From Obelidium mucronatum (Eukaryota; Chytridiomycota; Chytridiomycetes; Chytridiales; Chytriomycetaceae): DNA of 64,000 nt. Position numbers and translations under genes: made by a program. Within the stretch, counting starts at the first letter, position 1. Each line of letters opens with the position of its first letter. Positions 22,748-32,151 of this stretch are shown piece by piece. The notes under the pieces are model-generated. The model worked only from the letters and a program-made list of their open reading frames with translations, ran no database searches and was not told where the DNA came from. The stretch covers positions 186,001 through 250,000 of the forward strand of contig JAIVFH010000008.1 of the NCBI GenBank assembly GCA_025765595.1. Direction: 5' to 3'.

Positions 22748-23503
22748 TCACCGCTCTCCTTCATGCTCCTTCACTCGTTTTGGTTCTGACTCATCAGCGT
22801 CTTCGAATCGATCTTCAGTTTCCTTTCGAACACCACCAACAAATACAGATTCCAAATGATCCAATGCAGCTTGTCTGGCCCCAAGCATATCTTCGTCATT
22901 GAAGTCGTCCGCAGTCATCATCCATCCCTCATCATCATCTGAAAAAAAGAACAAAAGTCAAAAGAAGCCAGTGAATACAAGCTGTACTTTAAACACTCAC
23001 CTCCATCGTCCTGAAGTGCATTCTTGTCGGGATGAAGGGCGGCGCATTCCGTAATTGCCAAAAACAAGTCGTCGACTAGAAGCAGCGATAAGCACCCAAG
23101 AAACAACAGCAAAACAAGCACACTCACGCTTTGATGGGTCGTCTGGAACAATGCGCATTTCGAAAGTGGGGTCCTCCTCGTCGTCGTTGTCGTTCCCGTT
23201 GTCCTCGCTGCCGTTACCCTCGCCGTCCAGCGGCAGATCCGACTCGACGGCCATGTTGTCCAGCTGGCAGTAGATGCACGGCGGGTCTCTCGATATCGCG
23301 TAGATGACGATGGACGGATAGTCGACGACAAAGACGCGCTGCTCGAGCGCAAAGACCAGCGCGCTGTCGCGCACCGACACGAGTCCCGCGCGCGGCGCCG
23401 GGTTGAGGCGGCGCGGCAGCGGCGGCGCAAAGAGCAGCTTGGCGCGCACGGCGAGGCGCGCGGGCGCTTCGTCGGCGGCGGCGGCGGCGACGATGACGGG
23501 CAT
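22748..23503 (-). CDS. Methylosome subunit pICln
   Basis: PH-like Sm-protein chaperone that presents Sm proteins to PRMT5 during snRNP assembly. The PH core reads VFVVDYPSIVIYAISRDP, CIYCQL, then an acidic insert, FEMRIVPDD, and after an intron LFLAITECAALHPD. A second intron leads to the acidic C-terminal motif DDEGWMMTADDF and the tail to 22748. The first exon is strongly GC-rich with an alanine run. The start (23503) lies 30 bases after the AKR stop on the same strand. Confidence 0.88.
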
Positions 23504-23533
23504 TTGGTTTTTATTTATTTATTGGGGTTTTAT

Positions 23534-24397
23534 TCAAACAACAAAAGTGTGGATCGCTTGCTCAATGGCCCACTGGCCCCATGACGCATCGCGGCGGCCC
23601 CACTGCGTCGGATCCCACTCAGTCACAAAGTTGCACTCGAGGGCATCCAGCTGCGCCATCTGCTCGTCGGGGATCGTCCAGTCAAACACACTCAAGTTCT
23701 CAATCAGACGAGTTGGGTTGACAGTCTTCGGCAGTGTCACGAATCCCTTCATCAATCCCCACTTGATCAGCACTTGGGCAGGCGTCTTGTTGAGTTTGGT
23801 CGAAACGCCAACCAAGACCGGATCATCCAACTTCCTCGCTTTGGTTAATGGGGAATACGCTTGAACAACAATGCCTTGTTCCTTGCAATACTTTGTAATG
23901 TCTTCGTGTTGGAGGAATGGATTCAGTTCGATTTGATTCACTGCTGGGACAGTGGTACTGCTAGCAATAAGCTCCTTTAAATGCGCCACATTAAAGTTGG
24001 ACACCCCAATCGACTTGACCAATCCCTGCTTCTGGAGTACTTCCATTTCTTTCCATGCTTCGATTCTTTTACCGTGAATGGGTGCGTGGATCAAATACAA
24101 GTCAATGTATTCTGTGTCTAGCAATTTCAAGCTTTTGTGAAACGAAGCTGTTGGGGTCCTCATTTCATTGATTGCTAGTTTCGTCGTGATCCAGATTTCG
24201 CTGCGTGGCACACCAGAGTCTTTAACTGCTCTTCCTACGTCTGCTTCATTCTTGTAAAATGCAGCCGTGTCGATATGACGGTAGCCTGCTTTCAGTGCGG
24301 CCAACACTGTCTTGTAGCAGTCCTCAGGGGTTGCCTTGTAAACACCCAGTCCTACGGACGGTATTCTGAGGCCGTTGTTGAGCAAGGTCGTTGTCAT
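23534..24397 (-). CDS. Aldo-keto reductase
   Basis: Intact 287-residue NADPH-dependent AKR in one exon. The catalytic tetrad is visible: Asp and Tyr in HIDTAAFYKNE, Lys in WITTKLA, His in LYLIHAP. GVSNFN, QIELNPF and PKTVNPTRL (the coenzyme-phosphate loop) are in the expected places. Substrate cannot be told; the short sequence is like the small fungal and bacterial diketo/xylose-type AKRs. Confidence 0.92.
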   Translation of the reverse strand: MTTTLLNNGLRIPSVGLGVYKATPEDCYKTVLAALKAGYRHIDTAAFYKNEADVGRAVKDSGVPRSEIWITTKLAINEMRTPTASFHKSLKLLDTEYIDLYLIHAPIHGKRIEAWKEMEVLQKQGLVKSIGVSNFNVAHLKELIASSTTVPAVNQIELNPFLQHEDITKYCKEQGIVVQAYSPLTKARKLDDPVLVGVSTKLNKTPAQVLIKWGLMKGFVTLPKTVNPTRLIENLSVFDWTIPDEQMAQLDALECNFVTEWDPTQWGRRDASWGQWAIEQAIHTFVV

Positions 24398-24518
24398 TTG
24401 TGGTAGTTAACAAAATAACTTCTCGAAGCCCTTTGTATTTATAAGAAAGAAATTATTCCGTCATTTTTCCGCATATCAAATACAGAAATCAGCTTACAAA
24501 TGCCGAGAAATTCAAACC

Positions 24519-26005
24519 TCATTTATTACTCATCACAAAGTTATGCCTGTGAATCACGCAGTCTGAACTAATGTAACCTAGCACCACATGAATCTCATAA
24601 CTCTTGAGCCCTTTAATCCGAGCAACCTCACTGGCTCCATAGTTGACAAGCCCCTTTCCAATCTCAACCTCTTGTATTTCTTTTGTTCCGTCTCCAACAT
24701 CCACTTGCTTCCTGCATACAACACGAACTGTTTGATCACTGCTAAAAGTTCCTTCCACATCAACAATCCCAGCAGCAAATAAACTCATCTTTTTCTTGAT
24801 GGCACTTGCAGCGCCTTCATCGACATAAATACATCCACGATCGGCCAGTCCATGTAAAATCCACCACTTTCTGTCGACCATGGGGTTTGGCTTTCTTAAA
24901 AAAAGAGTCCCAACACTGGGCTCAAATCGCGTTGATGGGCTATCCCGATGATGGGCCGCCATCTCATCCAGAATAGTAAGCATTCGCTTGGGATCACTTC
25001 CAATTGTAATGATTGTCGAGCACCCAGCAGCTGTCGCCAGCTCAGCGGCAATGAGCTTAGTGACCATTCCTCCAGTCCCAAGCGAAGACCCCGGAGAAGA
25101 AACTTGAACTATAAGAAGAAGAAGAATAAGAAAAAAAGTGAATGAATCAAACAATTGTAGCCTCTCTGTACCTTTGAGACTAGCAATATCCTCTACAACT
25201 TTAACAGCTTTTGCATCAGGATTTGTACGTGGGTTATCCGTGTATAAACATTCCACATCGGTGCACAGAAACAGATAATCGGCATTCACCATCCCAGCAG
25301 TGATAGCACTCAAAGTGTCGTTATCCCCAAACCGAATTTGAGTGTTGGATACAGTGTCGTTTTCATTTACAATAGGGACTGTCTTGAAGTTAAGGAGTTC
25401 CTTGAAGGTGTTGCAGGCATTGATGTATTGTGCTCTCTGTAAAGCAAGCGCAAGTTTAATCAGAAAGTAAACCTGTGATAAAATAATCAAATAACCAAAC
25501 CTCAGCTAAAACGTCTTTGGTGAGCAGAACTTGGGCGACAGGAATGTCCAATTGTCCAAATAGATCATCATACAATGCCATCAATCGACCTTGGCCCACA
25601 GCGGCAACAGCCTGAAATAAGAATTTAAAACCTTAAAAAAGAAGAATCTTGATCGCGTGTTTCGTTACTTGTTTTTCTTGCAGTGTCTGAGGACGGTGCG
25701 TCAGATTCAATCTCTTCAGCCCCATGCCAACGGCTCCAGAACTAACAAGGATGACTCGATGGCCCAATTGCCTCATCTCATGGACCGTTTCAATAAGTAA
25801 CGAAAGCGTAGACATTTTGGGAAACAGGGTCTTTTCATTGACTATGCTGCTGGTTCCAAGTCTAGGATAAACGATCAGGATCGATTAGAACTGGAACAAA
25901 ACCGTACTTAATCACGACAGTCAATCCATCGGTAGATCCAGTCTGGGTGGTCGAAGGAACCACGCGGGGATTCTTTGGCGGTGCAGTGTGAGAATCAAAC
26001 GCCAT
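24519..26005 (-). CDS. PRO1: Glutamate 5-kinase with PUA domain
   Basis: First step of proline synthesis: ATP-dependent phosphorylation of L-glutamate in the cytosol. Exon 1 starts [11 protein letters not shown] and joins (AA|A) to [12 protein letters not shown]. The kinase core has [47 protein letters not shown] and [15 protein letters not shown], and a C-terminal PUA domain ([36 protein letters not shown]) follows. Four introns are implied. All substrate-binding motifs are present, so the gene looks functional. Confidence 0.93.
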
Positions 26006-26058
26006 GAGTGTCAAATAGATAAGAACTCTTTTGGACAAATCTCTGACATCATTTATTA

Positions 26059-27190
26059 TCACTCCACAATGGATAACCAAAGCGAGACAAAGACAATCAC
26101 CCAAATTATTCCAAGTGATAGAGCCAAACTCGACTTTTTCTTGATTCGTCTGGGCATTAATACGTATTTTGGTCCATCCCAACCATCGCTTGGACGATGA
26201 ATCTTTATCCTTTTCACATTAGGATCCACTGAAGCTTGTGACTTCTGGTGGATCTCTATCCAACGCCTCACGTTTTTTTCAACCATCGCTAAAGGTATAG
26301 CACCAGATCCCAACACAACATCGTGGAATGCCTTCACATCAAACCTGGCTCCCATCTCTTCAGTTGCAAAACTTCATTTCTCCAACTTTATAGCTCAACG
26401 CTTACCCTGGAATAGCAGTGTATCGCTGGGCTTCAGCCAAGATTTCTCCAGGACTGTGGCCCAGCTTGGACGTCATATAAGTAATAGTTTCAGCCAATGA
26501 CCAGCCTTTTGCGTGAAGCCCAGTATCTACCACAAGGCGGACAGCGCGGAGCATTTCATCCTCCAAACGTCCAAAGTAGTCGTATGGGTCAGCATAAATC
26601 CCCCATCCTTCCGAAAACGGCTGACTTGAAACCATTCTACGATCAAATACGAATCAAATGTACTCCTTGGTTTTGCGAAGCAAGAGAGGACTCGTTATGG
26701 TGTCCAGGATTCGCCTGAATCAAGACGTTAAGTATAGTACTCAAAAAGCATCTCCATGATCAAAAAAAGAGCAACCTCGTGAGCACAAAAGGGCATCAAG
26801 TGATTCTTGGGAGTATGAAGCTGCAAAAGAAGATTTATGCTGAAAGTCCCGCCTTCTCCTTCCGAACCAAGTTCATAGCTCCCGAGAGGTGACTGTAATT
26901 CCAAGCTTTCAGGATATGGTTTCACTTGGCAGCTGAAAAATAACTCAGTGGATTCAATTGTTTTAGAAAAAATGTAGACTTACTCCAACTGAGGGAACTT
27001 TGAAAATAGGTTTGACATCTTGCTTTTACAGAAGGCAACCAAACGCTCACATTCTGGAACAATTTCTTCTCTCTTCAGATATAAATTTGGAAATTGTTTA
27101 GGATTAAGTAACGCTGGTTGGAATTCTTTGATGGTTCCGTTGAACTGGCACTGATTCTTTGCTTTTTCCATCAAGGCTTCAATCCTTGCT

Positions 27191-27240
<50 letters not shown>

Positions 27241-27800
27241 CCAATAGAATGCAAGTCCTCCGCAGTGAAGGCAGTTTCTGTATTGACGAGAATGTACTTG
27301 TTGTATTCCTCACTGAATCCATTCAACGAGAATATTCCGTCTGATTGACGAGAGTGTTGAATGTACTCGGTCTTTAGAAACTCACTGATTTTTTTGATTC
27401 CGGGAATAATTTGGTCCCTCAAAATAGGAATCAAATAGTCTTGATCGTTCATAAATTTTTTTGTCTCAGCCGCACGATTAAGAGCAAATGACCGAGCCGC
27501 CTCCAGCAGTGGCAGGTTCGGATTTATGAAACTATCACAGAATTGAATGAGGAGAGAGACAGACGTTTGATTCATTGTAATTCGTCTGTTGATTCCGGAA
27601 CGCCAATTATCAATCATACAATTGAACTGCTTTGGAAGCTTTGAAAGGCGCGTCTTGTAATTGAATAAATCGTGGAGGCTGTTTATCTGATGAAGCGAAA
27701 AGTATGTTTCCAAGCTGACAAGTTCTCCTTGCATATGGCTGATAGACAACCGTTTTTAAAGAAACCGAACTTGCCGAAGATCTCGAACGGATCTGTATAT
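26059..27800 (-). pseudogene. DUF885-family metallohydrolase-like gene, copy B (damaged)
   Basis: Reading from 27750 leftwards gives the family's N-terminal helical domain (LVSLETYFSLHQINSL, KLPKQFNCMIDNWRSG, EFLKTEYIQHSRQSDGIFSL, EDLHSIGL), then VARIEALMEKAK, the CQVKPYPE strand, CAHE spliced to ANPGHHN (the HEANPGHH zinc site), FSEGWGIYADPYDYFGR and LVVDTGLHAKGWSL, ending with a hydrophobic helix (SLGIIWVIVFVSLWLSIV). Damage: a 46-base C run sits where the family has two codons between SIGL and VARIEA and shifts the frame; a 14-base insertion lies between HLIR and MVSS; and about 11 residues are missing after EGWG. DUF885 proteins are predicted zinc hydrolases of uncertain substrate. Confidence 0.7.
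27192..27237. repeat. 46-base C homopolymer inside a coding exon
   Basis: An uninterrupted run of 46 cytosines on the plus strand. It interrupts the DUF885 copy B exon exactly between SIGL and VARIEA, where relatives have about two codons, and leaves the frame closed by TAG. It could be real slippage or an assembly/consensus artefact. Confidence 0.97.
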
Positions 27801-28431
27801 AAACCAATTTCTTCACCCAAGAATTCGCTGTAAAGTCCCCACCCATCCTTCAACAAAAGCACCGCTCATCACCATCTGGCGAATAAGATGCTCTTTGGCT
27901 GCCCCGTTTGCAAGAGACACTTGATGATGATGTCCAGGATTGGCTTCATGAAGACATAGTGCTTTTAATTGATGAGAGTGCTTTCCAAGCTGAAGCAATA
28001 AGTTGATGTTGAAAACACCTCCTTCTGTTCTAGTACCTTCCGAGTAACTACCAATAGGACTTTGGAGTTCCCTCTCGGCAGGTACGGGTTTCACTTGACA
28101 ACTAAAATATACAGTAAATACTTGTTTCTCAAGTAAAAAGAAATTGACTCAACTCAAATGGTGGAAACTCCAAAAAGACTGAAACCATTCTTTGCTTTGA
28201 ATCTTGAATTAAGTTTCCGCAAACTCTTAAAATATCGTCACGGGAAGTGAAGTACACGAGAATTTTGGCATTAGCAAGCCATTCAAATTGCTGTTCTATA
28301 CGAAATCGAAAAAGTCTTTTGCAAGCTTCATGGTTTTTGAGGAATGGGTGGATTTCAGTTGTGTGGACTCGACAAAAAATGAAAAACGAGGCTAAAACAA
28401 AAAACAGCCATACCATCTTTCGTTCAATCAT
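27801..28431 (-). pseudogene. DUF885-family gene, copy A (partial, membrane-anchored)
   Basis: Begins MIERKMVWLFFVLASFFIFC, a signal anchor, then jumps to the middle of the DUF885 fold: CQVKPVPAERELQSPIGSYS, FNINLLLQLG, CLHEANPGHHHQVSL (intact zinc site), AFVEGWGLYSEFLGEEIGLY, TDPFEIFGKFGFF. The normal N-terminal domain of about 250 residues is absent, and after FEIFGK the sequence runs straight into the N-terminal domain of copy B. The start overlaps the methyltransferase stop by four bases. An intron lies near 28110-28150. It is probably a product of partial tandem duplication. Confidence 0.62.
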
Positions 28432-29201
28432 GCACCCCTACATAAATTATATTCGGGGATTATAATAAAGTAATCTACGATGGGTGACCAGTTATATTCT
28501 CGCAACCAAAAATAGGGTGTGAAACACTTCGGGCTCATGGACAACATGGCCTTTTGGGGGAGGGAAGCCGTCGCGGAAAATTCATTGGTGGCAGCCGCAG
28601 AATCCAAGAAATCAAAGCGAAACTTAGAGTATGACAATGCAATCCAAAACGATCCAGAAGTCGTTACTTTTGCCAAGTTTAAAGCAAGTGCAACTGTAGG
28701 CCCAACTGACTCCACTTCTTGTGTGGATGGGTTCAAAACATCAACATTCTCTCCGCAAGAAATTGCATCGGCACAGCTCTTTTCAACTATAATGCGGAAT
28801 TCAAGTGCATGTGAATCCGTTTCCAACGCCTGTTTGAAGGAGTCCCAGTGAAGCAGATCAGCAACGGCCCATGTCATCTCAACACTGCCAAAAGTAGACA
28901 ATTCCATATCTCGCCCTCGCTGGATTGCCAGCTTTGAATAATCCAAATTGACAATCTGCTTTGATCTCGGAATCAAGCTCGGCACGAGTTTCTTGCGCAG
29001 CTTGTTTGATAGTTCGGATGTTCCTGACCCAATGTGTAGTAGATTCAAGTTGGCTCCGTCGTCGCTTGAACAAAGAATGCTCAGGGCCGCAACTATGTGT
29101 TTGACAAGAACATCAGCAGCAGCGAGCCATTCAAAATGTAATTCCGATTCAAAGCGGTTTTCCCAAAATTGCTGCGAAGAAAAGTCTTTGGTTTTTGCCA
29201 T
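28428..29201 (-). CDS. Class I SAM-dependent methyltransferase (METTL13/EEF1AKMT4-like)
   Basis: Single exon, 257 residues. The N-terminus FSSQQFWENRFESELHFEWL is the lead-in typical of EEF1AKMT4/METTL12/METTL13 relatives. Motif I is LLHIGSGTSELS (GxGxS), an acidic strand end follows in VNLDYSKLAI, and VADLLHWD and IIVEKSCADAI cover motifs II-III. eEF1A lysine methylation is a family-based guess; the substrate cannot be read from sequence. It sits 6 bases after the La stop and its own stop overlaps the next ATG. Confidence 0.72.
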   Translation of the reverse strand: MAKTKDFSSQQFWENRFESELHFEWLAAADVLVKHIVAALSILCSSDDGANLNLLHIGSGTSELSNKLRKKLVPSLIPRSKQIVNLDYSKLAIQRGRDMELSTFGSVEMTWAVADLLHWDSFKQALETDSHALEFRIIVEKSCADAISCGENVDVLNPSTQEVESVGPTVALALNLAKVTTSGSFWIALSYSKFRFDFLDSAAATNEFSATASLPQKAMLSMSPKCFTPYFWLREYNWSPIVDYFIIIPEYNLCRGA

Positions 29202-29207
29202 CTTTTT

Positions 29208-30692
29208 TTAATTGAAAGCGGACATTCCTTTCACCAAATCTTCTAAATCTTCAACCTTTGCTTTCTTTTGCAAACGTAGCATTGCTCTGGCAGTTCTCTC
29301 ATCAGCTTCGACGTCTTCCTCCATCATTATACGCTTTTTGCCCTTCTTCTCATGAATAATCACAGTTGGTCCCTTAATTGGTTCACCAAGAGAAGCCTTT
29401 CCTGCCGATTGTCTCTTTTTCAATGGGGAGGCTCCTTTTCGCTGAGAAGCTGGTTTCATTGTCTGTAGCCTCTTTGCTTTCACGGCCTTCTTCGCATTCA
29501 AGGCAATAACAGCATCTGATAATGATGCGACGGCGATTTTTTCCTTCTCCTTTGCGACATCATGAAACAGCTTTTCCGCTTCGCCCGCCAAGGCCTCTAC
29601 CTTCACTTTTTCACTGACTCCCAACTCAATCCCCCCATGTCTCGAAATCATTTCAGCAATCTCCTTGGCCACACTCTTTTTGAAACGGACAAACCCATAC
29701 TGCTCCAAGGGTTTCATGACGCACTCCAACACTGAGCAAGGTTTTCAAATTCGGTACGAGCAATCGCTTGAATGGAAGAAGATGTGAATCCTACTGAGGG
29801 AGCAATTGGGCCGAAGCGGATGACCCTGTTGAGGGGGTACCCCAAAATTGCTGCAACTTGAACAGCCGAGTGCCCCATTTGCTTTAAAGGTTTTGTTCGA
29901 GGATCGCGGCTGGTGAGAGATGGATGATTCCAGTCAAATGCCACTTCTGTGGACACATCTGAAGTGGAACTTGAGGGAAAGATTGCCGATTCCACAGAGC
30001 ACAGAGTCTTCATATGTAGCAGGAGATGAATTGGCGGCAAGCAGTTTGATCATAACGGCTGGATCTTCGAGCTGAACAAAACATGATTGGAAGTCGGAAT
30101 CTGTAGAATGAGGAGCGAATCGGAATCTCGTAATTTGACCAAACTTTTCCTTGATAAATGAGATGAAGTCAAGTTGGACTGCATCCGCGGTGATTCCTCC
30201 AAATGCGCAGCAACTGAGTGTCAAGGCATTTTTGGTGCAAACAACATCATGAACACTTTGTTGGTCAAAAGATACAATACGACGCAATGATAATCTATCA
30301 GCTGAAATCTAATTTGCAGGGAGATTAGCAACCATAGCATAGCAATAGAATCCATTAACTACCTCGAAAGCACCTTTGACAACAACTTCCGCCGCTTCTC
30401 GAAGCATTTCGACATTTACATTAGCAGCCTTGACAACTTTAAATCCAGCTATTGTTGAGAATGGGACCCATCCATTTTGCCAGCCACAGTTTGGATCAGC
30501 GGTTGCAGCAAGTCTCAACAGATTGTTAGCTTCCTTGTTGCAGAAGTATGCATCAAGGAACGTAAGCACAGTATTCCTCTCTTGATCAGGATCGCAAGTT
30601 GCGAGGGATTGAAGACCTCCAGCTACAATCGGCAGCTTGCAAGAAATCAGTTCGATGTCCATGACTTTTCCAAGAGCATCAAAAAATTCCAT
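29208..30692 (-). CDS. La protein (Lhp1/SSB homologue)
   Basis: RNA chaperone binding UUU-OH ends of RNA polymerase III transcripts. Exon 1 (30692-30363) holds the La motif (TVLTFLDAYFCNKEANNLLR, NGWVPFSTIAGFKVVKAANV, VKGAFE) and is spliced, with donor GTAGTT and acceptor ending at 30309, to ISADRLSLRRIV, which lines up with the EISEDKTKIRR of animal La. RRM1 follows (DFISFIKEKFGQITRFRF), then an unusual middle part and an xRRM-like domain (YGFVRFKKSVAKEIAEMISR, LAGEAEKLFHDVAKEKE) with a basic tail. Two frame changes (about 29950-30010 and about 29725) could not be resolved into convincing introns; they may be indels. A T-rich run directly precedes the ATG. Confidence 0.78.
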
Positions 30693-30731
30693 AAAAAAAA
30701 AAAAAGAAAGAAAGAGGAAGAAAGATGTAGC

Positions 30732-31982
30732 TCAAAGTTTAAGTCCAACACCTCGATTTCGCAGTTCTAGCACATGTTCTGGAATGTTTTCCAACAACAA
30801 GTCGTTGTTGTTCAAATAGAGCCCTTGCAAACGCAACAAGCTCCCAAGCTCTGCCGGAATAGCTCCTGACAGTCGATTATGAGATAAAGCCATTGTGTTT
30901 AAGTTGATTAGATTTCCTAGTTCTCCGGGAATGTTTCCTTGGAAAGAGTTGTTGACAAGATTCAAAAACAACAGATTCTCGAGGTTTCCAAGTTCAGAAG
31001 GTAAAGGCCCACTTAAATTATTGTCATATAGGGCTAGAGACTCCAGACTTAGCAGATTCCCAACCTCTTTTGGTAACTTTCCCGACAAACAATTCGCACC
31101 AATTTCAAGAACCCTTAGATTTGATAACCGGCCAATCGCTGAGGGAATTTCTCCACCAAAGTTATTGGACGATAATGTCAATTTAGTTAGTCGCTTGAGC
31201 TGGCCAACTTCCTCGGAGATTGTTCCACCAAAGCTGTTATCAGCCAGATTGAGAACTTCCAAGTTCCGCAAATGATACAAACTGATTGGAATGCGACCGG
31301 AGAGTTTGTTGGAGTTGAGAGAAAGAGACTTGAGATTGACCAGGCGATTGATTTCAAATGGAATCCGCCCACTCAATCCATTTTCAGACAAATCGCATTC
31401 CTGAAGATTAACCAATTCGCAAAGTGCAGAAGGAATCGCTTGATCAATTTTGTTCTTAGCCAGGTCGAGTTGGATGAGTGATTTTAGCGAAGCGATAGAA
31501 TTTGGAATTGATCCCTTGATTGCAAGGCTGTGGAGTTGAAGATGTTTCAGTTTCACCAACATGCCAATTGATTCGGGGATGGAAAACGGAGTCCACTTCG
31601 GCTCATTCCATGTATCCAACATGCAGTAGTTCCAGATAATGAGAGAGTCGAGCGTATCCCAATATGCAACTTTGAAATATACTTGCTGATACTCCTCTGG
31701 CCATGCGGCAAACCACAACCAATCGAGCACTTTTGCATCGTTCCAATCTTTCAGCGGATTTTCAAAGTGCTCAAACTACGCAATTGATTGGGACTGGCGC
31801 GGTTCGTAGACAAAACGGTCCAAGTTCAGTTTGGCAAAATGGCGATTAGACAGACTCGCCCTGATGGCTTTGCAGAGGGCTGTGTAGCGAAGAACGATTC
31901 GTGGCTGAATCCAACTGAAGATTGCTCGCACAAGTTCGGGTGGAAGCAGGTCAAGCTGATTGTTTTTCGATTTCATAATCAA
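30732..31982 (-). CDS. F-box / leucine-rich repeat protein
   Basis: The N-terminus is F-box-like (LLPPELVRAIFSWIQPRIVL), then DRFVYEPRQSQSIA and an in-frame TAG (31776-31778), after which the same frame continues with FEHFENPLKDWND and about ten plant-type LRRs (LxxLxxLxLxxNxLSGxIPxEL), ending RNRGVGLKL at 30732. Either the gene has a premature stop or the TAG is the acceptor of a 36-base intron (GTCTAC...GCGTAG) whose removal keeps the frame. Such LRR proteins with an F-box-like start are common in chytrids. Role unknown; protein-protein recognition is likely. 39 bases separate it from La. Confidence 0.68.
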
Positions 31983-32151
31983 ACATCGCTAATCAACGCT
32001 TATGCCTTCACTTAAAGATAATAGTTGCATACATTTTCAACTGATTTTCATAAGGAAATGACAGTAAGAAGTGACAATCTAAAGAAACGCGACGATCATC
32101 TTCAGTTGGTTTTCAAAAAGACTATCCGTCTTCAAGTCTCCTACGCCTATA

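Noticed and set aside
27190..27350. Polyproline or polyglycine tract protein
   Set aside because: Translation of the 46-C run only. The reading frame is closed right after it, and the conserved DUF885 protein needs no such tract.
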